Assembly (NCBI GenBank): GCA_020465985.1
Contig: JAANYP010006920.1
Coordinates: 16,605-80,604 of the forward strand
Length of the DNA: 64,000 nucleotides
From: Centrapalus pauciflorus
Taxonomy: Eukaryota; Streptophyta; Magnoliopsida; Asterales; Asteraceae
Direction: 5' to 3'
Shown: positions 1 through 11,431 of the stretch, piece by piece
Numbering within the stretch: the stretch's first letter is position 1
Layout: every line of letters begins with the position of its first letter
Notes under the pieces: model-generated
Databases searched by the model: none
The model's input: the letters and a program-made list of their open reading frames with translations, nothing else
Told to the model about the DNA's origin: nothing
Translations under genes and position numbers: made by a program

Positions 1-2
1 AC

Positions 3-2581
3 CAGTTACAAGGCGAAAGCTACTTATCGAAGATTGATCTTCGTTCGGGTTATCACCAACTCAAAGTACACCCAGATGACATTCCAAAGACGACTTTCAG
101 AACTCGTTACGGACACTACGAGTTTCTGGTAATGCCATTCGGTCTCACAAATGCGCCAGCTGCTTTCATGGATCTCATGAATCGAGTCTGCCGGCCAATG
201 CTCGACAAATCGGTCATCGTGTTCATCGATGACATTCTCATATGTTCAAAGACCGAAGAGGATCATGCAGCACATCTGAGAGAATTGCTAGAGTTGCTGC
301 GCAAAAAGCGACTTTATGCCAAATTCTCTAAGTGTGAATTCTGGTTGAGGCAGGTACGTCTCAACATCCCAAACGATTCCTTGATCCTTACATTCACTTA
401 TGAACTCTTTGTTAACTTGTACCTACTCAATATTCAATTCAGATCCAATTCTTGGGGCACGTGATATCTGGTGCTGGGATTGCTGTTGATCCTGCAAAGA
501 TCGAGGCTATCCAGAACTGGGAATCACCCCGCAACGCCTCAGAAATTCGTAGCTTTCTGGGATTGGCTGGTTACTACCGCCGATTCATCAAAGACTTCTC
601 CAAAATCGCCGTTCCGCTTACAAAGCTTACTCGCAAGAATACGACCTTCTTTTGGAAAGAAGAACAACAAGCTGCCTTTGATAAACTGAAGAATCTGTTA
701 AGTGAAGCACCAATTTTAGCCCTGCCTGAAGGGAACGAAGACTTTGTAGTTTACACAGATGCATCAGGCATGGGTTTGGGTGCTGTTCTGATGCAAAGAG
801 GAAATGTCATAGCATACGCTTCCAGACAGCTCAAACCACATGAGAAAAATTACTCTACTCATGATCTGGAGCTAACTACTGTGACTTTCGCTCTCAAGTT
901 ATGGAGACACTATTTGTACGGAACCAAGTGTCAGCTCTTCACTGACCACAAGTGTTTAAAGTATATATTCAGTCAGAAGGACTTGAATATGAGGCATAGA
1001 AGGTCAATGGAGCTGATAAAAGATTACGACTGTGAAATTCTCTATCATCCAGGGAAGGCCAACGTAGTGGCCGATGCCCTAAGCAGAAAAGCGTACTGCA
1101 AGGCATATTGCTATGCCTTGACTTCCACAATACTGACGTCCACTATCATAGACGATGTAAGAGCTGCTCAGTTGCAGGCCTTAAAGGAGGAGAATGTAAA
1201 GGACGAAAACATCAGAATCCAGTTGCCATTAATGCAAGACGACGGAACAGGACTCAAAGGTGTGTATGACAGAGTTTGTGTTCCTAAGTTCGGGAACATG
1301 CGAGAAGTAATACTTGAAGAAGCTCACCAATCTAAGTTCTCAATTCATCCTGCCAGCACGAAAATGTACAACGACTTGAAAGCCGACTTCTGGTGGCCAG
1401 GGTTGAAAAGAGACGTTGGGCAATTTGTAGAAAGGTGCAGAACATGTCGTTTGGTCAAAGCAGAACACCAGCAACCCTATGGTAGTATGCAACCTCTTCC
1501 TATCCCAGAATGGAAGTGGGACCATATTACTATGGATTTCGTAACCAGGCTACCAAAGACACGTTGTCAACATGATGCCATTTGGGTCATCGTTGACCGT
1601 CTGACAAAATCTGCGCACTTCATTCCAATCCGAGAAACCTATTCACTGGACCGTCTTGCCCAGATCTACGTTAACGAAATTGTCATTAGGCATGGTGTGC
1701 CTAAGTCTATTGTCTCCGACCGAGATAGTAGATTCACTTCCAACTTCTAGGCTGCCTTACAAAACGGACTTGGTACTCGTATCGCAATGAGTACTGCATA
1801 TAGACCCCAATCGGATGGGCAAAGTGAAAGAACAATCCTAACTCTAGAAGACATGCTCAGAGCGTGTGTCATGGATTTGGGTGGTAACTGGGACGATCAC
1901 CTCCCATTGGTTGAATTCTCCTACAACAATAGTTATCATTCCACAATAAAGATGGCACCGTTCGAGTTCCTGTATGGCAGAAAGTGTAGGACTCCAACCT
2001 GTTGGAGGGAAACAGGAGAAACTCCTATCGCCGGACCATCTTTGTTGCAAGAAACAAACGAAAAGATCCAACTCATTCGACAGTACATGAAAACGGCGCA
2101 AGATCGGCAAAAGAACTATCACGATCGCCGGCACAAAGCGATAGAGTTTCAAAAGGGCGATTGGGTATACTTGAAGGTATCCCCAATGAAAGGTGTCACA
2201 AGGTTTGTAAAGCGAGGAAAGCTATCACCTCGGTTCATAGGACCCTTCAAGATACTGGAAAGAATTGGGAATCAGTCCTATCATTTGGACTTGCCGGAGG
2301 AATTGTCTGGTGTTCACCCGGTCTTTCATGTTGGATACTTAAGGAAGAGTCTGGTGCCCGAGAGGGAACCATGGACTGACCATTCAGACATAAAGATTGA
2401 CGAACGGCTAAGGTTCATTGATGAGCCGGAGTGTATTCTGGAGACAAAAATCAAGAAACTTCGCAACAAAGATATCAGGATGGTGTTGGTCAAGTGGAAG
2501 CATCATCGGGGAGCTAATCATACTTGGGAATCGGAAGAAGACATGAAGAACAAATACCCAAGTCTGTTTAGCGCAGCATGA
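3..2581 (+). pseudogene. Ty3/gypsy chromovirus pol (element A), 5' part outside window
   Basis: Encodes the reverse transcriptase, RNase H and integrase of an LTR retrotransposon that copies its RNA in cytoplasmic particles and inserts the cDNA into chromosomes. The frame is open from base 3. The RT box with catalytic FIDD is at 222-233, followed by RNase H (YTDAS near 753, TDHK near 941), the His/Cys zinc-binding module (near 1320-1450), the integrase core (MDF near 1535, SDRD near 1718) and a C-terminal chromodomain-like segment ending at 2581. Two lesions are visible. An 89-bp insertion at 354-442 breaks the frame unless spliced. TAG at 1748-1750 stands where the family has Trp just after the second integrase Asp. 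Otherwise the frame is well kept, so the copy is fairly young. It closely resembles the copy at 24331-29389. Gag and protease lie left of the window. Confidence 0.93.
354..442 (+). other. candidate spliceosomal intron inside the RT domain
   Basis: The coding sequence reads ...WLRQ up to CAG at 351-353, then GTACGT, 89 bp of T-rich DNA, TTCAATTCAG, and resumes with IQFLGHVIS at 443. The boundaries are CAG|GTACGT and CAG|A, a good match to plant splice sites. The length is not a multiple of three, so splicing would restore the pol frame. The related copy at about 25030-25060 and the intact element at 57939-62603 run straight through this junction with no insertion. Alternatively it is a chance insertion that happens to end in GT and AG; the exact fit to the reading frame argues against that. 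Confidence 0.7.
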
Positions 2582-2600
2582 CTTCGCAGACGAAGTATAG

Positions 2601-2618
2601 GCGTGGTGGAGCCCATGC
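2601..2618 (+). other. probable polypurine tract region of element A
   Basis: A purine-rich stretch (GCGTGGTGGAGCCCATGC) lies directly before the TGTAACATCC start of the 3' LTR, where the plus-strand primer is expected. The same GGAGCCCATGC string precedes the 3' LTR of the related element at 29428. It is not a clean purine run, so the exact primer is uncertain. Confidence 0.5.
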
Positions 2619-2817
2619 TGTAACATCCCTAATTTTCAATTATATGTAATTTGCAATTTTAAGGACTTAATTATTATGTTAATGGAATATTATATCAATT
2701 TAAGTTACTTTGATCATATTATCAGTAAAATAAGAAAATACGAAGTTGAGGGGTTTAGTGTGCAAATAAGTCAAAATACAAATAAAAAGGATGGAAAACC
2801 CTTCATTTCATCATTCC

Positions 2818-2886
2818 CACTCTCTCACTACTCTCTCTCTCTCTCTCTCTCTAAACAGTATCCTCTCTCTACTCTCTCTTTCTCTC
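2818..2886 (+). repeat. CT-rich microsatellite in LTR
   Basis: An interrupted (CT)n tract lies within element A's 3' LTR, followed by transcript-leader-like sequence. CT tracts are common in plant 5' untranslated leaders; a regulatory role is only a possibility. Confidence 0.8.
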
Positions 2887-3375
2887 GGCTTCATCCAAGA
2901 AACACACAAGAATCAGTAATTTCAAGTGCAAAAAGTTGGATTCAAGTTGCAATTTAGGAACTATAACTGCTACAACAAACGATTTGAGGTAAGAATCACT
3001 CAAAACTTGCAATTTTATGATTATTAGTTCGGTTTTTATGAAAACCGATTTTTAAGATTATTGTTGCAATGTTGATGCATGTTGAATCTAAATATGGAGA
3101 AGTTTAAATCGAGTGTTAATGATGCAATGTACAAAATTTCAGATTCGAACTCCACTCCTAAGTATGATTTTTGAATTAGTGTGTGCTTTTAGTGTGTGTG
3201 TTCATCGAGACATGTAGAAAATGGACACAAATGGGTTGTTTTGGTACATAAGTGTTATGATATAAGTTGAAATAGTGTATTTAAGTTCATATTTACTATT
3301 TTAGTTACTGAAACATGCAAAAATGGTCCAAACATAATTTCTGGAAAATCTGGAAAATTTACCAAGTATGAACTC

Positions 3376-3600
3376 GGTCCGGATCCATCCGAATTCGGAT
3401 CCGTACCCAATCCGGACCAGAAGCCCATTTCGGACCAACAATGACTTCGGACCCCATACTCAATTCGGACCTGTCCCATTTCGGACCAAAGACCCCACTT
3501 CGGATCAAACCCAATTCGGATCCAACTTATTTCAGACCAACACTCAAATTCGGACCATCTACAATTCGGACCATCCGAATTCGGATGTGGTCCGAATTCA
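3376..3600 (+). repeat. degenerate 17-bp tandem motif (TTCGGACC) in LTR
   Basis: The hexamer TTCGGA or a one-base variant begins at 3394, 3411, 3429, 3446, 3464, 3480, 3499, 3515, 3531, 3549, 3565 and 3580. Spacings are 15-19 bp. Most copies read ATTCGGACC or ATTCGGATCC, separated by variable filler. The array starts about 760 bp into the LTR, the same offset at which a related LTR at 29428 carries a different, palindromic motif array. Confidence 0.85.
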
Positions 3601-4539
3601 AATTACACTTGATTTTCAGAATTAAGTTTTAAGCAATTACTGACATTAATTCACTATTACACTTACTTTACAGATCATTGTGGTGTTATCAAAACACACA
3701 TTGATTCAGACACAAGTCACACTATACCAATCACTGTGAGTAACAGATTGTCATTCTAACATTTATTGTTTTTGCATTCATGTTTATATATTCAATGGCA
3801 TGTTCACATTGTTCATATACATCATTTGGCACTCGTACATGATTTGTTGTTATGATGCACACTCGTACTTGACATGTAACACACATGTAGCCAGCATTCA
3901 TTTGAAAGTGCATCTATTTACATCATGCTTGCACTGCATCATCATTACTTCATAATCTGATGCGACCTGGACTGGGGCGCTGACAGCAGGCCACTGTCGG
4001 GGACTGATCATCCCACTCGTTATCACGTCAGGTTCGGCACATCCCCGATCAGCATTTGAACTGCCAACCCCATGCTAGCAATGCATGGTTTACACATACA
4101 TTGATGCTTACACTGCCTGTTTTCACATACATGGGGCTTACACTGCCCATGGTTAAGCATTGCTTGTAAAGAAATAATTGTTGTTTGCATAATCTGTTAT
4201 CTCACTAAGCTTTAGCTTACAGTTGACTCACAATGTTTTCAGGCAAAGGCAAAAGTGTAGCTGGACCTTCTACTTAAGCAATTCACTACAATATCCCGGA
4301 GACCTTAGAAGCTATTGGTACACTGACGTAGTAGCTTTGGGCTGGGATATATGACTTGTAAAACAATTATGATGTTGTAATAGTTAGACTTAATCACTGT
4401 AGACATGTACTTTCATTGCTTTAGTGTGGATTTGCTTAATTCTGATTTAAGTATTCAATTTCAATTACCATGTTAAACTTTGGGTTGTTTGTTGATCCTG
4501 GTGATTCCAATTATAATATCAAAGCAAGAGGGTGTCACA

Positions 4540-5189
4540 TCATTGATACACAGGCGGCAGAACATCATAAGTGTTCTACAAATAACCGGCACCAATTCAT
4601 CCACGGTTTTTCCCTGATTTCAATTCTAATTGAAATCAAAATTACCCAACAGTAGGCAACATAACCGAAGGCAACAAAGTCAAGGCAACAGATTCAGGGC
4701 AACAACGGTTTACAAGAAAAGCAGTAAGCCCCTATCGAAATATATACTGTAAACCCTAAAAAATTCATATTTTCAATTTGAATCATAGGCATCAAGAATC
4801 AGAAAGATAGAACCTGATTCGAGAAGGCACCACCGTAGGAGATAACCACAGGCAGAACCACCATAGCTGTAGGAGAAAACCACGGGCAGAACCACCATGG
4901 CCGTAGGAGAAAACCACGGGCAGAACCACCACCGCCGTAGGAGAAAACATGGGCAGAACAACCACCGCAGAAACACCACGGGGCAGAATCAACATAGAAC
5001 CATCGTGAAACCACCATCACAGAACCACCACCACCGTAGAACCACCAATCGCCACCATCAAAAGAGGCAGCGATTAGGGTTCTTAGTTTTCCCCAAATCA
5101 GAAACATATTATCAAAACCATAGTTCGTATATTTTTGCCCAAATCAGAGCGGTTATAGAAGAAGAACAACACCGAATCAAAGATTAGGG
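4540..5189. other. intergenic spacer, no gene recognised
   Basis: Sequence between the gypsy 3' LTR end and the AT-rich region. It contains GT/CA-poor, purine-rich DNA and the 34-bp repeat described separately. Reading frames on both strands here are low-complexity products of that repeat. No transposon terminus was identified. Confidence 0.5.
4826..4962. repeat. 34-bp tandem repeat, about four copies
   Basis: The string GTAGGAGA recurs at 4835, 4869 and 4903, with GTAGGAG again at 4937, an exact 34-bp period. Each unit contains a variant of AACCACGGGCAGAACCACCA. The repeat fades into ACCACC-rich DNA to about 5050. It generates long Trp/Gly/Phe-rich minus-strand frames that are not believable proteins. 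Confidence 0.85.
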
Positions 5190-5898
5190 TTGCAATAATT
5201 CAAAAGGAAGAGAGGCAACGATTGATAATAGGGAAGGATACGCCGGTTGAAGAAAAGAAGCAACGCTTCTGTTAGAAACAATTTCACAAAGCAGTAAAGT
5301 GAAAAGAGAAGAGAAGGGTCCAGAGAAGTGGAGCCCAACGCCATACGCATTCAGATCCAGAAAAGGATCCACACATTTTAGCCCAACAAAAAGGTTAGGT
5401 ATTCTTATTAATACCTTATATTTTTAATTTTATTAGTAGAAATAAAATTAAATAAAAACCTTAGTTTTAATTTTATTATAACGTAACTTATAATAAAATT
5501 AGGTTTCAGAAAATAAATTATAACGTAACTTATAATTTATTATTGGTTTTAAAATTTTATAATTTATAAGATTTTAAAATAGTGATACTTATAGAAATTT
5601 AAACGCGCGAAGTATTACTGCTCTTTGATATAAGTTTTAATTTTTTAGAATTTATAGTTTTTCTTTAAAATTTAATTTTGTCATTTAATTATTAATTAGT
5701 GACAAAATTTTATTTTAGTTCATTTTTATAATACGGCCAATTATAATTGTGAATCAAATAAGAAAAACATATAAAGAGTCAAATTAAATTTTAGACTTAA
5801 GAAATAAGCCTGAAATTTGAAACCAGAAAATTTAGACTTAAGGCCTAAATTATTGTAGAAAGAATTTTATATAGAATTTATAAAATTCCATTTTAGAC
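5190..5898. other. AT-rich region upstream of copia gag
   Basis: Very AT-rich DNA from about 5390 to 5898 directly precedes the copia start codon. An 18-bp segment, TATAACGTAACTTATAAT, occurs twice, about 43 bp apart (near 5477 and 5520). The 5' LTR and initiator-tRNA primer site expected here are not present: nothing matches the 3' LTR start TGATAGATTT. It may be the element's leader joined to foreign DNA. Confidence 0.5.
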
Positions 5899-8800
5899 AT
5901 GGGTGACAAATCAGGTAATGATAACAATAGAAAGGAGATAGGAAGAGTATCTCACTTTACCTGTCCTTTGTTAAAGACAACAAATTACACCATGTGGGCA
6001 ATTAGAATGCAAGCAATTTTAGAAGCCAATGAATTGTGGGAAATGATAGAACCACAAGAAACAACTGAGGAAGATTTTAAGAAGGATAAAACGACAATCG
6101 CCTATATTTATCAAGCACTTCCAGAAGACCAGTTGTTATTTATCTCAAAATTTAAGACTGCTAAAGACGTTTGGGATACATTAAAGACAAGACACATAGG
6201 AGTAGATCGTGTTCAGCAAGCTAGGTTACAAACACTCAAGACAGAATTTGAGATGTTAAATATGAAAGAAAATGAGACAGTAGACTCTTTCATCATGAAG
6301 ATGACTAGTCTTACTAATAAGGCAGCTAGCCTAGGGTTAACATATGAAGACCCTGTACTCGTTAGAAAATTATTGAACGCAGTACCAGATAAGTTTCTAC
6401 AGATAGTTGCATCTATAGAACAATACTCAGACCTAGACACAATGAATTTAGATGAAGCTGTTGGCAGACTAAAAACTTTTGAAGAAAGACTGAAACTCAA
6501 AAGAGATAAGCATGTTGATAGTCAAGAGAGCTTAATGTTCACACAACATGTAGGTAGAGGTCAACACTTTAGAGGACGTGGTAAAAACAGATTTAACCAC
6601 TCAAGAGGTAGAGGTAATAATAGATTCAGATCAGACAGAAAGAATCATGAAACCTCACAAAATAATTTCAAGAAAGAATACAATAGCAACACAAAGAAGT
6701 TTACTACTGACTTAAGTAAAGTTCAATGCTATAAATGTAAGAATAATGGACATTTTGCATCCAAATGTCCACAGATAGGTCAAAATTCAGAACAGTCACA
6801 CCTGATAGAAGAAGACCTAGAACCAACATTGCTTATGGCAACCATAGAAGAACACCAACAAATTTTATTGAATGAAGAAAATTTAGAGCCAAGTAGGTTA
6901 CCTATAAACAATGAAGATACATTGTTCTTAGACAATGGAGCTAGTAACCATATGACAGGAATTAAGAGTCATTTCAACGAACTAAATGAAAAGATTACAG
7001 GAAAAGTACGATTCGGAGATGGGTCGTACATAGATATCAAAGGGAAAGGATCTATACTTTTAGAATGTAAAAATATGGAACAAAGAATAATATCACAAGT
7101 ATATTATATGCCGAACCTTACTAGCAATATATTGAGTTTAGGACAACTCACAGAAAATGGATGCAGAGTAGTAATGGAAAGAAACCTACTACATTTTTAC
7201 AATTCAAGTAACAAAATACTCTTGAGAGTAAAAAGATCAAAAAATCGTTTATACAAAGCAGACCTAAGATTAGGAAAGCCTGTATGCCTATTAAGCAACT
7301 TGCAAAATGAAGCATGGCTTTGGCATGCAAGATTAGGCCACTTGAATTTTAATTCTTTAAAGTCAATGGCATCAAAGAACTTAGTTCAAGGAATACCCAA
7401 TATTAAGAATAAGACAAGTATATGTGATATATGCTTAAAAGGAAAACATATTAGAACCTCATTTCCACAACAAACCCTAGCAAGATCAGAAACACCTTTA
7501 GAGTTAGTCTATGGAGATTTATGTGGTCCTATATCACCACCTACACCATCAGGAAAGAGATATATATTTTTACTAGTAGATGACTACTCAAGATATATGT
7601 GGGAATACTTTCTAAGTTCAAAAGATGAAGCACTTGAATACTTCAAGGAATTCAAATCAAGGGTAGAAAATGAATATAGAACTAAGATGAAGATTTTTAG
7701 AACAAATAGAGGAGGAGAATTCACTTCAAGTGATTTCTTAAAATACTGTAAAGATAATGGCATATTAAGACAGTTAACTGCACCATACTCACCACAATAG
7801 AATGGAGTTGTTGAACGTAGAAATAGTACTATACTTTCAACAACAAGATGTATGATGATATCAACAAACATGCCCCAGAATTTTTGGGCAGAAGCAGTTA
7901 GACATGCCATATATATCCTAAATTGTACACCTACTAAGTCTTTAGAAGATATTACTTCATATGAAGCCTTTAAGGGAAGGAAACCAGATCTAACACACCT
8001 TAGGATTTTTGGTTGCATAGCATATGCAAAAGTACCTTCTCAACACTTAACTAAGCTAGATGATAGAAGCAAACAAATGATATACCTTGGAACAGAACCT
8101 GGATCTAAAGCATATCGCTTATTTAATCCAGAAACAAAGAAGATTTGTGTAAGTAGGGATGTAAAGTTTAAAGAAGATGAAATATGGAATTGGGAGGAAT
8201 ACACAAAGGAATTTGATTCAGAAGAACCTGAGTGGAGTGATTTTATTGTTGAAACCCAACAAGTCATAGAACCAGAAATTCAACCAGAAAATATTCCTCA
8301 CACTCAAGATGAAACAACCTCATCAACCAACTCACCAAGATCACATTCATCAGATACAAATAATGAAACTCACACCCCTCAACAAACCAATACACCTATA
8401 CATAGCCCAGATACTGCATCATCTTCAGATTCAAGAATAGTTTGTGCACCTATAAGAAGACACAGACCTTCAGATTCAAGGATTGATCATGAACCTATAA
8501 GAGGATACAGACCTTTAAGTGATATATATGAAGAGTTATTATTAGTTGAAGATGAACCTAGAAACTACAAGGAAGCAGCACTGGATAATAAATGGATTGA
8601 AGCTATGAAGGCAGAGATTGATTCTATCACTAATAACAATACATGGAGATTAACCACTTTACCTAGGAATCATAAAGCAATAGGTTTGAAGTGGATATTT
8701 AAGACAAAGAGAAATGCCAATGGAGAAATAGTTAAACACAAGGCAAGATTAGTAGCGAAAGGATACATACAAGAACATGGCATAGACTTTGAAGAAGTCT

Positions 8801-9809
8801 TTGCACCTGTAGCCAGAATTGAGACAATACGACTGATATTAGCACTGGCAGCTTACAATAAATGGGAAGTACACCATTTAGATGTAAAATCAGCATTTTT
8901 ACAAGGAGACTTACAAGAGGAAGTATATGTCTCTCAACCAGAAGGTTTTATACAGCCAAGACATGAAGGCAAGGTTTATAAACTCGCTAAAGCTCTATAT
9001 GGTCTAAGACAAGCACCACGAGCATGGTACACAAAATTAGATAAGACCCTGAAAGAGTTAGATTTTAGCAAGTGTGTGTTAGAACTCAAATTGACAAACC
9101 TTACAGAAGGAACTTATGTAGATGCTACTGAATATCGAAGCATAATTGGATGTTTACGATATTTACTACATACTAGACCCGACTTAAGTTACTCAGTTGG
9201 ATTACTTAGTCGTTTTATGCAAGAGCCTCAAGAACAACATATGAAAGCTATCAAGCAAATTTTGAGGTACATCAAAGGAACTAAAGATTTTGGAATATCT
9301 TATGAATACAAAGGAGGAAACAAAATAGAAGGTTATAGTAACAGCATTTATGGAATTAATACACAAGAAGGAAAAGGAACAACAGGAATAGTTTTCTATT
9401 TTGGAACTTACCAATTAGCTGGAGTACACAGAAACAAGGAACAGTAGCATTATCATCATGTGAGTCAGAGTTTATTGCAGCCACAGCAGCAACAACTCAA
9501 GCAATATGGTTAAAGAGATTACTGAGCAAGATTACAAATACTGAAGAACAGAAGATCAAGATTTATGTTGATAACAAGTCAGCAATAGCCTTAATGAAGA
9601 ATCCAGTATTTCATGGAAGAAGCAAGCACATTGATATGAAGTACCACTTCATCAGAGAATGTGTTGAAAGAGAAGATTTGATAGTCGAGCACGTCAACGG
9701 AGAAAAACAAAGAGCTGCAATACTTACTAAAGCACTACCAAGAATCAAGTTCGTCACAATGAGACAACTACTTGGAGTTGAAGACTTATCAAGCAACAAT
9801 CAAGATTAA
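5899..9809 (+). pseudogene. Ty1/copia gag-pol polyprotein, disrupted
   Basis: Copia-type order is clear: gag N-terminus (start MGDKSGNDNN), CCHC zinc knuckle CYKCKNNGHFASKC near 6727-6768, protease site LDNGASNHM near 6930, GAG-pre-integrase LWHARLGHLN near 7315, integrase core, then RT and RNase H ending at TAA 9807-9809. Four defects are visible. TAG at 7798-7800 interrupts the PQ-NGVVERR box. The second catalytic Asp of the integrase is Asn (codon 7705-7707). The RT runs from RAPRAWY directly to TEYRSIIG across a junction near 9075, so the YVDD catalytic box is gone. One base is missing near 9412-9415, shifting RNase H (SWSTQKQGTVALSSCESE) into another frame. The element could not transpose by itself. 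Lineage within copia was not assigned. Confidence 0.93.
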
Positions 9810-9818
9810 GGGGGAGAA
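9806..9818 (+). other. polypurine tract of copia element
   Basis: TTAAGGGGGAGAA overlaps the pol stop codon and directly precedes the TG start of the 3' LTR, the canonical position and sequence for a copia plus-strand primer. Confidence 0.85.
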
Positions 9819-10139
9819 TGATAGATTTAATCATGATTGTTAGACTAATATGTAATTTAGATTAGTCAATGTATTATTATTGTAATTAGTGAAAGTTTAG
9901 GGACTAGAATAGCAATTAAATTAAACCAAAAGGGTGTGTCTCTTCGTGAAAAGACACAACTATTCGAATAGTTTCCATGAAAGGTTGCGTCCTTTCAAAC
10001 GCACCTTTTAGTTGTTGATAAATAGGTTCCTTAATCAAAATTGTAAATGTGTGAATTCGATGTTATGTTAATAAAGATCAAGTTATGATTATTCGATCCT
10101 GTGCAATTTATTTTATCAAATAGATCCCCTTTCCCAACA
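9819..10139 (+). repeat. 3' LTR of copia element
   Basis: The 321-bp LTR starts TGATAGATTT and ends TTCCCAACA. It contains a TATA-like GATAAATAGG near 10017 and an AATAAAG polyadenylation-type signal near 10070. Two hairpin-capable segments, GTGTCTCTTC/GAAAAGACAC and AGGTTGCG/CGCACCT, flank the palindrome TATTCGAATA. No matching 5' LTR was found upstream of 5899. Confidence 0.8.
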
Positions 10140-10381
10140 CGAGTCTGTTGTGAGACACATTGGTGGTTACATAGACTGAGCACCATCTGCAAGCTACATC
10201 ACCAGCTTAGGTATTGCAAGAAGGAATCTTGGGATTTCAAAGTTAATCAGCTTCTCCTCCTGAAATGACTAGCACTTGAAATACAGTATGTATATCAGTG
10301 AATTCAAATAACTATTCAAGATATTAAGATGGGTGGTCCATCTATACATTGACCTTGAACTAGTCCTTGTGTCTTGGAGTC
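10140..10381. other. short flank between copia LTR and gag-only element
   Basis: No gene or repeat was recognised. Its last five bases (GAGTC, 10377-10381) are the left target-site duplication of the element at 10382-18908, so the sequence should be continuous with 18914 onward in the ancestral empty site. Confidence 0.5.
10377..10381. repeat. target-site duplication GAGTC (left)
   Basis: Identical to the five bases directly after the right LTR; five base pairs is the usual duplication for LTR elements. Confidence 0.9.
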
Positions 10382-11420
<1,039 letters not shown>

Positions 11421-11431
11421 TACTCCCACTT
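11421..11431 (-). other. polypurine tract of gag-only element
   Basis: Plus strand TACTCCCACTT, i.e. AAGTGGGAGTA on the element's sense strand, abutting its 3' LTR. This fixes the minus orientation. Confidence 0.85.

Larger units (their letters stand above)
2619..4539 (+). repeat. 3' LTR of gypsy element A
   Basis: The LTR starts TGTAACATCC immediately downstream of pol and ends GGTGTCACA at 4539, giving 1921 bp with TG...CA ends. LTRs carry the promoter and polyadenylation signals of the element. This one holds a CT microsatellite at about 2818-2886 and a 17-bp motif array at 3376-3600. The right boundary rests on the terminal CA and on similarity to the end of the LTR at 31569. The partner LTR lies outside the window, so the target duplication (right side would be TCATT) cannot be checked. 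Confidence 0.8.

Noticed and set aside
4799..5107. Minus-strand frame rich in Trp, Phe and Gly
   Set aside because: It is a direct product of the 34-bp tandem repeat and occurs in all frames; no domain or codon structure.
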